Part shown: positions 43,014-51,765 of the stretch, one piece after another | Numbering within the stretch: the first letter of the stretch is position 1 | Layout of the letters: each line of letters opens with the position of its first letter | NCBI RefSeq assembly: GCF_913064665.1 | Contig: NZ_CAJYBT010000024.1 | Location: forward strand, 1 to 52,310 | Direction of reading: 5' to 3' | Length of the DNA: 52,310 nt | Source: an uncultured Thioclava sp. | GTDB taxonomy: Bacteria > Pseudomonadota > Alphaproteobacteria > Rhodobacterales > Rhodobacteraceae | Made by a program: the position numbers and the translations under genes | Notes under the pieces: generated by a model | The model's input: only the letters and a program-made list of their open reading frames with translations | What the model was told of the DNA's origin: nothing | Databases searched by the model: none

Positions 43014-43316
43014 TTAGAGCCAACCCGGCCCACGTTGCGACAAACGCTCCATATTGGCTTGGGTGTGCTGGCCGATCCGCGCCATCGACGCAGAGAGAGC
43101 CCGATCGGGCGAATGACCACTTAGCAGCGCGTTCAACGCGGCGTGCCCCGCCTCAAGAACCGCTAACGGCTTTTCCTGAATCATGCGGAGATTTTCATTT
43201 TCGGGCACATTCCAGAGCCCTGCAATGCCGGCCAATCGCATTGCGATGACGGATTGTGCTTCAAAGCCGATTCGTGCTGCGTCAAGACCGATCCGTATTG
43301 CTTGTAGGGGGTCCAT
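43014..43316 (-). CDS. Small Ala-rich helical protein, function unknown
   Basis: A 100-residue helical protein (MDPLQAIRIGLDAARIGFEAQSVIAMRLAGIAGLWN...). Residues Glu-Asn-xx-Met-Ile-xx-Lys after LWNVPENEN and a later LLSGHSPDRALSASM are reminiscent of small Rhodobacteraceae proteins often labelled 'antifreeze protein' or phasin-like; both names are weak. GAGGTACGAC precedes ATG 43316. Amphipathic helices suggest binding to a granule or membrane surface. It stands alone between the importer operon (convergent) and the RND operon (divergent). Confidence 0.75.
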   Translation of the reverse strand: MDPLQAIRIGLDAARIGFEAQSVIAMRLAGIAGLWNVPENENLRMIQEKPLAVLEAGHAALNALLSGHSPDRALSASMARIGQHTQANMERLSQRGPGWL

Positions 43317-43673
43317 GTCGTACCTCGCATCATTGGCCGTCCAAGGCTAGGAAATCCCAACCTTGCATTTTGATGTTAATTTTGTGTGCCTTTTACAACC
43401 GATACGCCAGCCCTGTTTCGGTTTGCCACGGAAACGCTCAAACTCGCAGCTAAACCGCGCCTCTTAGGTCACAGTTCCCTGCTTGATCGTCTTGTTTACT
43501 TGATTTCACGCTTCTGTGAGCCAAATTGCAGCGCAAATCGAAGAGTCTGCACAGTACTGTGCGTACGCGCAGCACCAGATGTGCATTGACTTCGCCCTTC
43601 AAACCGAACCATTCGGTTCAAAACCAAATAAACTCTCACGAACGTGACCGATTTAACCGACGGGTCCTAACAA
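43317..43673. promoter_or_regulatory. Divergent regulatory gap upstream of the RND efflux operon
   Basis: This 357-bp region separates the small - strand gene from the RND operon. Two perfect palindromes stand out: GCACAGTACTGTGC (43549-43562) and AACCGAA-CCA-TTCGGTT (43602-43618), the second about 55 bp before the fusion-protein start. Both have the size of TetR-family operators, the usual control of RND pumps, although no regulator gene is adjacent. No coding frame was recognised. Confidence 0.6.
43602..43618. promoter_or_regulatory. 7-3-7 palindrome, candidate repressor operator of the RND operon
   Basis: AACCGAA-CCA-TTCGGTT is a perfect inverted repeat of 7-bp arms. It lies between a TTGACT (43586-43591) and the start codon at 43674, where a bound repressor would block transcription or early elongation. 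The binding protein is unknown. Confidence 0.5.
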
Positions 43674-44852
43674 ATGATCAAACGCCTCCTTATCGCTATT
43701 GTGCTGCTTGTTCTCGTCGTCGGCGGGATCGTGGGCTTTAATATGTTCCGATCAAAAATGATCGCGCAGTACTTCGCGACGATGAAGCCACCTGCGGTCA
43801 ACGTGTCGGTCAGCGAGGTGAAGCCGATCACCTGGACGCCGGGTCTTGAAGCGATCGGCACGGCTTCGGCTGCGCAGGGCACGGACCTTGCCGTAGAAGT
43901 CGGCGGCACGGTGCAGGAAATCAATTTCAAATCCAACGACAAGGTCGAAAAAGGTCAGCTTTTACTGAAGATCGACGACCGCTCAGAACGTGCCGATCTG
44001 GAATCGGCCAAGGCCGGGCTGGCCCTTGCGGAAACGAACCTCAAGCGGGCACGAGAATTGGCGCAGCGCGGCGTGTCGGCGGCCTCAAATCTGGAGCAAG
44101 CCGAGGCCACCGCCCAAGAGGCCCGCGCAAGCGTGGCGAAACTGCAAGCCGTGCTTGAGAAAAAGCGCCTGATTGCGCCCTTCAGCGGCGTCATGGGCAT
44201 TCCGCAAGTCGAGCTGGGCCAATATGCGGCCACAGGCACAACCTTTGCGACCCTGCAAGATCGCGACAACATGCGCGTCGATTTCACGCTGGCCGAACAA
44301 CAGGCGCGTCAGGCCTCGGTGGGGCAAGGCGTCGAAGTCATGACCGAAGACGGCACGCTGGATCTCAAAGGGCAGATCACCGGGGTTGAACCCAAGATTG
44401 ACCCCAATTCCCGCCTTGTCACGCTGCGCGCGGAAATCGCCAATGATAATGAACGCCTGACGCCCGGCCAATTCGTGCATGTGCGCGTGATCCTTCCTAC
44501 CGAGACGGGCGTGATCGCCTTGCCGCAAACGGTCATCAGCTCAAACCTGTATGGCGACTCGGTTTTCGTCGTGCGCAAGGAAACGCCCCAAGGGTCGGAT
44601 ACCCCGACGCTGATCGCCAAACAGCTTTTTGTGACGCTCGGGCGTCGCTCTGGCACGCTGATTGAAATCACCAAGGGCCTGAAAGCGGGCGATATGGTGG
44701 TCAATGCGGGGCAGAACAAGCTGAACTCTGGGGCCAGCGTCACGATCGACAACACGATCTCTCCGGATCCCAATGCCCCCAGCACGGCGGATGTGATGAA
44801 AGCGCTCGGGATGCCCGAAAGCGCCGTCCAAGACACCGCGAAATCGCAGTAA
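43674..44852 (+). CDS. RND efflux periplasmic adaptor (membrane fusion protein)
   Basis: A 392-residue HlyD/AcrA-type adaptor. A single N-terminal helix (LLIAIVLLVLVVGGIVGFNMF) anchors it to the inner membrane with no lipobox. Next come the lipoyl halves (AVEVGGTVQEINFKSNDKVEKGQLLLKIDD and KKRLIAPFSGVMGIPQVELGQYAATGT) around an alpha-helical hairpin of about 70 residues, then beta-barrel and membrane-proximal domains. It bridges the RND pump to an outer-membrane channel. The pump gene follows after 12 bp; no TolC-like gene is present. Confidence 0.93.
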   Translation: MIKRLLIAIVLLVLVVGGIVGFNMFRSKMIAQYFATMKPPAVNVSVSEVKPITWTPGLEAIGTASAAQGTDLAVEVGGTVQEINFKSNDKVEKGQLLLKIDDRSERADLESAKAGLALAETNLKRARELAQRGVSAASNLEQAEATAQEARASVAKLQAVLEKKRLIAPFSGVMGIPQVELGQYAATGTTFATLQDRDNMRVDFTLAEQQARQASVGQGVEVMTEDGTLDLKGQITGVEPKIDPNSRLVTLRAEIANDNERLTPGQFVHVRVILPTETGVIALPQTVISSNLYGDSVFVVRKETPQGSDTPTLIAKQLFVTLGRRSGTLIEITKGLKAGDMVVNAGQNKLNSGASVTIDNTISPDPNAPSTADVMKALGMPESAVQDTAKSQ

Positions 44853-44864
44853 GGGTCGCTGGAA

Positions 44865-47800
44865 ATGAATGTCTCTGAAATCTTCATTCGCCGCCCCGTC
44901 CTGTCGATGGTGCTGGGTGCGTTCATGCTGTTGTTTGGCGCTCAGGCCTATTTCAACCTGCCCGTGCGGCAATACCCGGAAGTCGAGGAAACGGTGGTCA
45001 CCATCACCACCGCCTATCCCGGTGCCTCGCCGGAACTGATCCAGGGCTTCATTACTTCGCCACTCGCGGCAGCCGTGGCCACAACCGAAAACGTCGATTA
45101 CGTCACCACGCAATCGCGCCCCTCGGCTTCGGTCATCTCGGTGCATATGAAGCTGGGGTCGAACTCGGAAGCGGCGATGACCGAGGTGCTGAGCAAGGTG
45201 CAGCAGGTCAAAGGGCAACTGCCCACCGCCGCCAAGGATCCGGTGATCGTGAAAGGCACAGGGCGCACCTTCGCGCTGATGTATCTGGCCGCGATGAACC
45301 CCAATATGACCCCCGAGCAGCTGACCGAATATCTGGAACGTGTCATCAAACCGCGGATGTCGACGATCCCGGGCGTGGCGCAGACCCAAATCATCGGCGC
45401 GTCGGATTACGCGATGCGAATCTGGCTCGATCCCGACAAGCTGGCGGCCCGTCAGGTGACCGCCTCAGAGGTGCTCAACGCGATCCGCGCGTCCAACTTC
45501 CTGTCCGCGCCGGGCAGCACGAAAAACGAATACGTCGCCCAGTCGATCACCCTGCAATCAACGCTGCAAACCCCCGAGGCCTTTGGCCAATTGCCGATCC
45601 GCTCCACCGGGGATGAAGTCGTGCGGCTGCGCGATGTGGCCAAGATCGAGCTGTCAAAAGCAGCCGACAATGAAATCGTCACCTTCGACAGCAAGCAAGG
45701 CACGTTCTTGGGCATTACCACCACGCCCTCCGCCAACCCGCTGGATACGGCGGCGGCGGTACGCAAGGAATTGCCCGCGATCAACGCCACCCTGCCCGAA
45801 GGCATGAAGATCGAACTGGTCTACGATTCCACCGAAACGATTTCGGCCTCGATCGACGAGGTGTTCAAGACCATCGCCGAGGCGGTCGCGATTGTTGTCT
45901 TGGTGATCTTGCTGTTCCTTGGCTCGTTCCGTTCGGTTGCAATGCCCATCGTGACCATTCCGCTTTCGCTGATCGGCGTGCTGGGCGTGCTGCTGGCGCT
46001 GGGCTATTCGATCAACCTGTTGACCCTTCTGGCAATGGTGCTTGCGATTGGTCTGGTGGTTGATGACGCGATCGTCGTGGTCGAGAACATTCACCGACAT
46101 ATTGACGATGGGATGAAACCCATCCCCGCCGCCGTGCAGGGCATGAAAGAAATCACCGGCCCGGTGATCGCGATGACAATCACCCTCGCGGCGGTGCTTA
46201 CTCCGTTGGGCTTTACCGGCGGGCTGACCGGCCAGCTGTTCCGCGAATTCGCCTTTGCGCTTGCGGGATCGGTGATCTTGTCGGGGATCATTGCGCTGAC
46301 GATCACCCCGATGATGGCGGGGCGGTTGCTGGTGCATGGCAATGCCAAAGGGTTCCAAGCCTTCGTCGATCGCAATTTCGACCGGCTTTCGGGCTGGTAT
46401 GGGCGGCGCGTGGCAGGCTCGCTTGACGTGCGCCCCGTGACGTTGCTGATCGTGGTCGCGCTGATGGGGCTGACGGGATTTATGCTGGTCAACACCTCGA
46501 CCGAACTGGCCCCTGATGAAGACAATGGCGCCCTGTTTGCTATCCTCAATGGGCCGCAATACGCGACCACCGATTACACGCAGAAATACATCAACCAAGT
46601 GGCCAAGAGCACGGCGGGAATTCCCGAAGTGCGCACCGATTTCTCGATTGCGGGCTTTGGCGGGGCGACCAATTCGGGCATCTATATCTGGGCGCTCAAG
46701 GATTGGTCCGAACGCACCCGCAGCCAGAAACAAATCCAGACCGAGATTCAGGCTGACTTGGGCAAATCCACTGGCCTTCAAGGCTTTGCCTTTGCGCCGC
46801 CCTCCTTGCCGGGTACCGGCGGCGGCTTGCCGATTTCGGTCGTGCTGCAGTCCATCCACTCGTCAAAACGCGTGGCCGAGGTGGCCGAGGAAATCAAGAC
46901 CAAGGCGCAGGCCTCGGGCAAGTTCATCATCGTGCAGAACTCGCTTAACTTTGATAGCCCCCAAGTTGATGTGACCATCGACCGCGACCGGGCGGCCGCG
47001 CTGAATGTGCCGGTATCCGATATCGGAGCCACGCTCAGCTTGCTGGTCGGCGAGGCCTCGGTGGCGCAGTTTGACCGCGACTCCAACAGCTATGACATCA
47101 TCCCGCAGGTGCCGCAGAAATTCCGCTCGAACCCCGAAGAACTGGGGCGCTATTTCGTGCGTGCGGCCAATGGCGCGATGGTGCCGCTCTCGGCGCTGGT
47201 CAAGATTGAAACCGGGGTGAATGCGGCCTCGATCGAACAGTTCGATCAGCTCAACTCAGCGACGATCACCGCGCTCCCCCTGCCCGGCCAATCAACCGGC
47301 CAAGGGCTGCAAACGATCACCGACATCGCAAATCAGGTCATGCCCGAAGGCTTCTTCCTGAATTATTCCGGCCAGTCGCGGATCGAGAAAAGCCAAGGCA
47401 ACACGATCCTGATCGCTTTTGCGGCGGCCGTTTTGGTGATCTACCTCGTGCTTGCTGCACAATTCGAAAGCTTCCGCGACCCCTTCATCATCTTGATGAC
47501 GGTGCCGCTGACGATCTTTGGCGCGGTGCTGCCGCTGAACCTTGGGCTTGGTACACTCAACATCTACTCCGAGGTGGGGCTGATCACTCTGGTGGGCCTG
47601 ATTACGAAACACGGCATCCTAATGGTCGAGTTCGCCAATCAGCAACGCACGCTATCGGGGCTCACCCGCAGGCAAGCGATTGTCAAAGCCGCCCAGATCC
47701 GCTTGCGTCCGATCCTGATGACCACAGCCGCTATGGCGTTGGCGGTGGTCCCCTTGATCCTTGCTGTAGGAGCCGGGGCGGCAGCGCGTTCGGCGATGGG

Positions 47801-47933
47801 TCTGGTGATTTTCTCAGGCCTGCTGATCGGAACGATGTTCACATTGTTCGTCGTTCCAATGTTCTACAGCTTTATCTCGCTATCGGACAAAGCTTGGGAC
47901 GCAGCGGCCAAACGACGCCAAGAGGCTGGATGA
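44865..47933 (+). CDS. RND-family multidrug efflux permease (AcrB/MexF-like)
   Basis: A 1022-residue proton-driven pump with twelve membrane helices and two large periplasmic loops. The opening SEIFIRRPVLSMVLGAFMLLFG, the proton-relay aspartate pair in GLVVDDAIVVVENIHRH (helix 4) and GLITKHGILMVEFANQQR near the C-terminus are HAE1-family hallmarks. It expels hydrophobic compounds across both membranes with the adaptor just upstream and an outer-membrane channel encoded elsewhere. Substrate is not predictable from sequence. Confidence 0.95.
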   Translation: MNVSEIFIRRPVLSMVLGAFMLLFGAQAYFNLPVRQYPEVEETVVTITTAYPGASPELIQGFITSPLAAAVATTENVDYVTTQSRPSASVISVHMKLGSNSEAAMTEVLSKVQQVKGQLPTAAKDPVIVKGTGRTFALMYLAAMNPNMTPEQLTEYLERVIKPRMSTIPGVAQTQIIGASDYAMRIWLDPDKLAARQVTASEVLNAIRASNFLSAPGSTKNEYVAQSITLQSTLQTPEAFGQLPIRSTGDEVVRLRDVAKIELSKAADNEIVTFDSKQGTFLGITTTPSANPLDTAAAVRKELPAINATLPEGMKIELVYDSTETISASIDEVFKTIAEAVAIVVLVILLFLGSFRSVAMPIVTIPLSLIGVLGVLLALGYSINLLTLLAMVLAIGLVVDDAIVVVENIHRHIDDGMKPIPAAVQGMKEITGPVIAMTITLAAVLTPLGFTGGLTGQLFREFAFALAGSVILSGIIALTITPMMAGRLLVHGNAKGFQAFVDRNFDRLSGWYGRRVAGSLDVRPVTLLIVVALMGLTGFMLVNTSTELAPDEDNGALFAILNGPQYATTDYTQKYINQVAKSTAGIPEVRTDFSIAGFGGATNSGIYIWALKDWSERTRSQKQIQTEIQADLGKSTGLQGFAFAPPSLPGTGGGLPISVVLQSIHSSKRVAEVAEEIKTKAQASGKFIIVQNSLNFDSPQVDVTIDRDRAAALNVPVSDIGATLSLLVGEASVAQFDRDSNSYDIIPQVPQKFRSNPEELGRYFVRAANGAMVPLSALVKIETGVNAASIEQFDQLNSATITALPLPGQSTGQGLQTITDIANQVMPEGFFLNYSGQSRIEKSQGNTILIAFAAAVLVIYLVLAAQFESFRDPFIILMTVPLTIFGAVLPLNLGLGTLNIYSEVGLITLVGLITKHGILMVEFANQQRTLSGLTRRQAIVKAAQIRLRPILMTTAAMALAVVPLILAVGAGAAARSAMGLVIFSGLLIGTMFTLFVVPMFYSFISLSDKAWDAAAKRRQEAG

Positions 47934-47992
47934 GCCCGGTCGCGTCGGCGCTCTGACCTGCGCGAGATCGGCAGGGGGAGGAACGCTCCGCG

Positions 47993-48016
47993 GGGAGTAT
48001 TTGAGGCTAGATGAAA
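47993..48016 (+). repeat. Intergenic repeat, copy B
   Basis: GGGAGTATTTGA followed by GGCTAGATGAAA. It differs from copy C at two of 24 positions and closely matches copy A. It lies 60 bp after the RND pump stop and points towards copy C, with an imperfect GC hairpin before it (GGAACGCTCCGCGGGGAG). Confidence 0.75.
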
Positions 48017-48104
48017 GCGCGTTGTCGTTCATCCGGCCTTAACCTTGATCTGCCAAGCTGGCAGCGCAGGACAGGCTGGAGAGCCGATGACTGCGCTAGG
48101 TGAA

Positions 48105-48144
48105 ACGCGCCCCACCTCCCTGTCACAGGCTTGATGGGGCGCGT
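48105..48144. terminator. Hairpin between convergent RND pump and GMC dehydrogenase
   Basis: ACGCGCCCCA (48105-48114) and TGGGGCGCGT (48135-48144) form a perfect 10-bp stem with a 20-base loop. It sits between the two inverted repeat copies in the gap between converging genes, so it probably ends both transcripts. The 11-mer GATGGGGCGCG is shared with the proV terminator at 42913. Confidence 0.55.
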
Positions 48145-48152
48145 GACCACCA

Positions 48153-48176
48153 TTTCATCTAGCCAGAAATACTCCC
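48153..48176 (-). repeat. Intergenic repeat, copy C (inverted relative to copy B)
   Basis: On the - strand it reads GGGAGTATTTCT then GGCTAGATGAAA, preceded by GGGGATGCCTCCGGC, the GC-rich head seen in these elements. It begins 40 bp after the GMC dehydrogenase stop. Copies B and C face each other over 136 bp. Confidence 0.75.
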
Positions 48177-48215
48177 GCCGGAGGCATCCCCAGGCGACAT
48201 GATCGCTGCGCGCCT

Positions 48216-49811
48216 TTAGCGTTTCGCATCTTCCAAAATCATCTGCGCGGCTTTTTCGGCGATCATCATCGTGGGCGCATTAGTATTGCCCGAGGTGATC
48301 GTCGGCATCACCGATGCATCCGCGATCCGCAACCCTCCCAGCGCCTTGAGCCGCAATCGCGGATCCACCACTGCCCCGTCATCCGCACCCATCCGGCAGG
48401 TGCCGACGGGGTGAAAGATCGTCGTCCCGATCTCGCCCGCAGCCCGCACCAAATCTGCTTCGCTTTGATAGCTTGGGCCGGGCTTGAATTCTTCAGGGTG
48501 GAATTTGGCGAAGGCCGGCTGCTCGGTCACGCGCCGCACTTGTCGGATGGCCTCGGCAGCCACGCGCCTGTCCCCCTCGGTCGCGAGGTAGTTCGGCGCG
48601 ATCGTCGGATGGGCGCGCCAATCGGCACTGTTGATATGGATAGACCCCCGGCTTTCGGGGCGCAGATTGCACACGCTCGCCGTCATCGCCGGGAACGGGT
48701 GGACCGCGTCCCCGAACTTATCAAGGCTCACGGGTTGCACATGATACTCTAGATCCGGCATCTCTTTTTCCGGAAAACTGCGCGTGAAAACCCCCGCCTG
48801 CGAGGGCGACATCGACATCGGGCCCGAGCGGAACAGCGCATATTCCATCCCGATCTTGGCTTTGCCCCACAGGCTCGAGGCCATGGTGTTCAGACTTTTG
48901 ACGCCATGAACCTTGTAGATCAGTCGCAGTTGCAAATGATCTTGCAGGTTCTCCCCGACGCCCGCGACCTCTGCCACCGGGGCAATGCCATTCTGGCTGA
49001 GCACATCGCCGCGCCCGATGCCCGATAGCTCAAGTATCTGCACCGAGCCAATCGAGCCCGCCGACAGCACAACCTCGCCCGCACGCACCTCACGGCTTTC
49101 GCCGTTTTGGTTATAGCGAATGCCGGTAACGCGACCTTCCTCGATCACCAACCGTTCAACTTGCGCGCCCGTCTCGATGCGCAGATTGGGGCGTTTCATT
49201 GCCGGGCGCAGAAAGGCTTTCACCGCGCTCCAGCGCCAGCCCTTTTTCTGCGTGACATGGAAATAGCCACCGCCCTCGTTGGAGCCGGTGTTGAAGTCAT
49301 CGGTGCGCGGAAAACCCGCCTGCTCGGCGGCCTCAAGAAAGGCATCCAGCATGTCCCAGCGCACGCGCGCCTTTTCGACGCGCAACTCGCCGCCTGCCCC
49401 GTGCAAGTCACTGTCGCCCTGATAAAAATCTTCCTGCCCCTTAAACAGCGGCAGCACATCGTCCCAGCCCCAGCCAGTGCAACCGGATTGGCGCCACATG
49501 TCGTAATCGCGTGCCTGACCGCGCATGTAGATCATACCGTTGATCGACGAACAGCCGCCTAGAATGCGGCCGCGCGGATACAGCAATTCGCGCCCGTTCA
49601 GTCCCGGATCGGGGGCAGTTTTATAGCCCCAATCGGTGCGCGGATTGCCGATGCAATACAAATACCCGACCGGGATATGCACCCAATGGTAATTGTCGCG
49701 CCCGCCCGCTTCGAGCAAAAGCACCCGGTTTCTCGGGTCCGCCGATAGCCGATTTGCCAACACGCAGCCCGCGCTGCCCGCGCCCACGATGACGTAGTCG
49801 AACTGATCCAT
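48216..49811 (-). CDS. GMC-family FAD oxidoreductase (choline/alcohol dehydrogenase-like)
   Basis: A 531-residue flavoprotein. The FAD-binding motif [14 protein letters not shown] is at residues 10-23, the GMC signature [18 protein letters not shown] near 85, and the active-site His in HPVGTCRMG near 470; the second conserved active-site residue is an Asn in SGNTNAPT. Starting at ATG 49811 (GGGAGGGGC before it) gives the standard N-terminus; the frame is open further up. It is BetA-like, but BetA cannot be separated from other alcohol dehydrogenases (AlkJ-type) by eye, and no betB or betI is adjacent. Confidence 0.9.
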   Translation of the reverse strand: MDQFDYVIVGAGSAGCVLANRLSADPRNRVLLLEAGGRDNYHWVHIPVGYLYCIGNPRTDWGYKTAPDPGLNGRELLYPRGRILGGCSSINGMIYMRGQARDYDMWRQSGCTGWGWDDVLPLFKGQEDFYQGDSDLHGAGGELRVEKARVRWDMLDAFLEAAEQAGFPRTDDFNTGSNEGGGYFHVTQKKGWRWSAVKAFLRPAMKRPNLRIETGAQVERLVIEEGRVTGIRYNQNGESREVRAGEVVLSAGSIGSVQILELSGIGRGDVLSQNGIAPVAEVAGVGENLQDHLQLRLIYKVHGVKSLNTMASSLWGKAKIGMEYALFRSGPMSMSPSQAGVFTRSFPEKEMPDLEYHVQPVSLDKFGDAVHPFPAMTASVCNLRPESRGSIHINSADWRAHPTIAPNYLATEGDRRVAAEAIRQVRRVTEQPAFAKFHPEEFKPGPSYQSEADLVRAAGEIGTTIFHPVGTCRMGADDGAVVDPRLRLKALGGLRIADASVMPTITSGNTNAPTMMIAEKAAQMILEDAKR

Positions 49812-49978
49812 GCGCCCCTCCCTGACATGCCTCCGGCGGTGAGTGTCGCAAGCGCCGCGCGCAGGAACAAGGGCCGCACCGGGCCAATCGCGCAAAACGA
49901 CTTTGCGAAAACGCCTGATCGGGGCTTGCCCCGGGGTGGGCGCATCCGATCTAAGACAGGAAAGAAACGGAGAACCCA

Positions 49979-51187
49979 GTGCTTGCCTATCGCCTGTTGA
50001 CCCACCTGCTTGCGTTGCCAGTTCTGCTGTGGCTGGCGTGGCGTGTGATGCGGAGGGCTGAAAGTGGGGCGCAGGCGCGCCAGCGTCTGGGTGGCGGCGC
50101 AGGGGGCGTCGGAGCGCTTTGGGTGCATGCGGCCTCGAATGGAGAGCTGACCTCAGCGCGCCCTTTGATCGAGGCGCTTTTGGCTGATGATCCCGAATTG
50201 CGGGTGCTGATCACCACGAATACGGTGACCGGACAGGACCTTGCCCATAGCTGGAACAATGCCCGGGTCATAGCGCGCATGGCGCCGTTGGATCATCGCG
50301 CGGTGGTGGAACGATTTCTGGACAGTCATCGCCCGCTGGCGCTGATCGTGGTGGAAAACGAGCTATGGCCCAATCGCATGGCGCTGGCAGCGGCGCGCGG
50401 CGTGCCGATCATTGTGATCGGGGCGCGCATATCAGAACGCTCGGGCGCGCGTTGGGCCAAGACCCGGTTGGGGCGGCAGATGGTGGCCCAGATCGGCGCG
50501 CTTTCCGCGCAAGACAAGGACTCCGAGGCGCGGTTTCTGGCCCTCGGTTTGGCGCCCGATCGCCTGCTGCCCTGCATCAACCTCAAGACCGCGATTGGCG
50601 CGCGCAAAGCGCTGCCGCTGGACTGGCCGCGTGTCTCGACGGTGCTGGCAGCGTCAACCCATGAAGGCGAAGAGGCGCAGGTGCTCGCCGCCTTTGCGCA
50701 AGCGCGCGCGCAGCGTCCCGACTTGCGCCTGATCCTTGCGCCGCGCCACCCGCGCCGCGCCCCCGACATTGCGGCGCTGATCGCCAAGGCGGGGTTGGCC
50801 CATGCCACGCGCTCGATGGGCGATCCGCCCGTGGCCGAAGTCTATCTGGCCGACACGATGGGCGAGATGGACAATTGGTATGAAAGCGCCGGGATGTGCT
50901 TTGTGGGGGGCTCTCTGGTCGACAAAGGTGGCCACACCCCGTTTGAGCCAGCCGCCCATCACTGCGCCATTCTACACGGGCCGCATGTCGCGAATTTCCG
51001 CGATGCCTATAGTGCGCTGGATGCCCAGGGCGGGGCATTGGCCTGCACCAGCGTGGCAGAGTTGGCACAGGCCATGGCACGCCTGAGCGCCGCCGATCAA
51101 ACACGGCTGACACAGGCCGCAACCGCAGCGTTGGGGCCCGCTGCAGATATGGAAGCCATCGCAAAGGCCGTGCACGCGCTGTTCTAA
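49979..51187 (+). CDS. waaA: 3-deoxy-D-manno-octulosonic acid (Kdo) transferase
   Basis: A 402-residue glycosyltransferase starting at GTG 49979. An N-terminal hydrophobic segment ([14 protein letters not shown]) anchors it to the inner face of the membrane. [17 protein letters not shown] contains the catalytic Glu region, and the C-terminal part has [14 protein letters not shown] and [16 protein letters not shown] for CMP-Kdo binding. It adds Kdo to lipid A precursor. The motif HAASNGE departs slightly from the common HGASVGE, and similar proteins in Rhodobacteraceae share a shortened N-terminus, so the exact Kdo-linkage activity is inferred. Confidence 0.88.
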   Translation: MLAYRLLTHLLALPVLLWLAWRVMRRAESGAQARQRLGGGAGGVGALWVHAASNGELTSARPLIEALLADDPELRVLITTNTVTGQDLAHSWNNARVIARMAPLDHRAVVERFLDSHRPLALIVVENELWPNRMALAAARGVPIIVIGARISERSGARWAKTRLGRQMVAQIGALSAQDKDSEARFLALGLAPDRLLPCINLKTAIGARKALPLDWPRVSTVLAASTHEGEEAQVLAAFAQARAQRPDLRLILAPRHPRRAPDIAALIAKAGLAHATRSMGDPPVAEVYLADTMGEMDNWYESAGMCFVGGSLVDKGGHTPFEPAAHHCAILHGPHVANFRDAYSALDAQGGALACTSVAELAQAMARLSAADQTRLTQAATAALGPAADMEAIAKAVHALF

Positions 51188-51257
51188 ACATGCCAAACAC
51201 CTTGCATCGCGGCACATTTCGCTTATCTGCTGAAGCATCCGTGAGGAGTTTCGCAAG

Positions 51258-51698
51258 ATGATCCGCTACAGTTTGCAATGCGATAAAGGCCATCAGTTTG
51301 ACAGTTGGTTCCCATCGGCCGATGGGTTCGAGGCGCTGTCGCGCGCCGGTCAACTGGACTGCGCGATTTGCGGATCAACGGTGGTGAGCAAAAGCCTGAT
51401 GGCCCCGTCGGTCACGCCCGCGCGCGACAAGGTCGCCACACCCACCGATCCCGAGCGCCCGCTTTCGACGCCGCAGAATGAGACAGAACAAGCCCTTGCC
51501 AAGATGCGCCGCGAGATCGAGAAAAACTCGGATTATGTCGGGATGAACTTCGCCACCGAAGCGCGCGCGATGCACAGTGGCGATAGCCCGACCCGTGCGA
51601 TACATGGCGAAGCTAAGTTAGAAGAGGCACGTGAAATGTTGGAGGAAGGCATTCCCGTCATGCCCCTGCCGTTCCTCAATACGCGCAAAGCCAACTAA
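51258..51698 (+). CDS. DUF1178 family protein
   Basis: A 146-residue protein of a family common in alpha- and betaproteobacteria. It starts MIRYSLQCDKGHQFDSWFPSADGFEAL and has a CDKGH / CAICGS pair that looks like a zinc ribbon; the C-terminal half is helical (EEAREMLEEGIPVMPLP). Function is unknown. TGAGGAG lies before ATG 51258. It is 70 bp after waaA. Confidence 0.92.
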   Translation: MIRYSLQCDKGHQFDSWFPSADGFEALSRAGQLDCAICGSTVVSKSLMAPSVTPARDKVATPTDPERPLSTPQNETEQALAKMRREIEKNSDYVGMNFATEARAMHSGDSPTRAIHGEAKLEEAREMLEEGIPVMPLPFLNTRKAN

Positions 51699-51765
51699 GC
51701 CGAGATGCTCGCCTCGTGTTTGCCGGGGCAGCCCCTCGCGCCGGGCGGTTGTTGAAGGAGACCCG

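Noticed and set aside
48216-49811. Firm call of betA (choline dehydrogenase)
   Set aside because: GMC motifs are shared with many alcohol dehydrogenases and no betB/betI neighbours are present.
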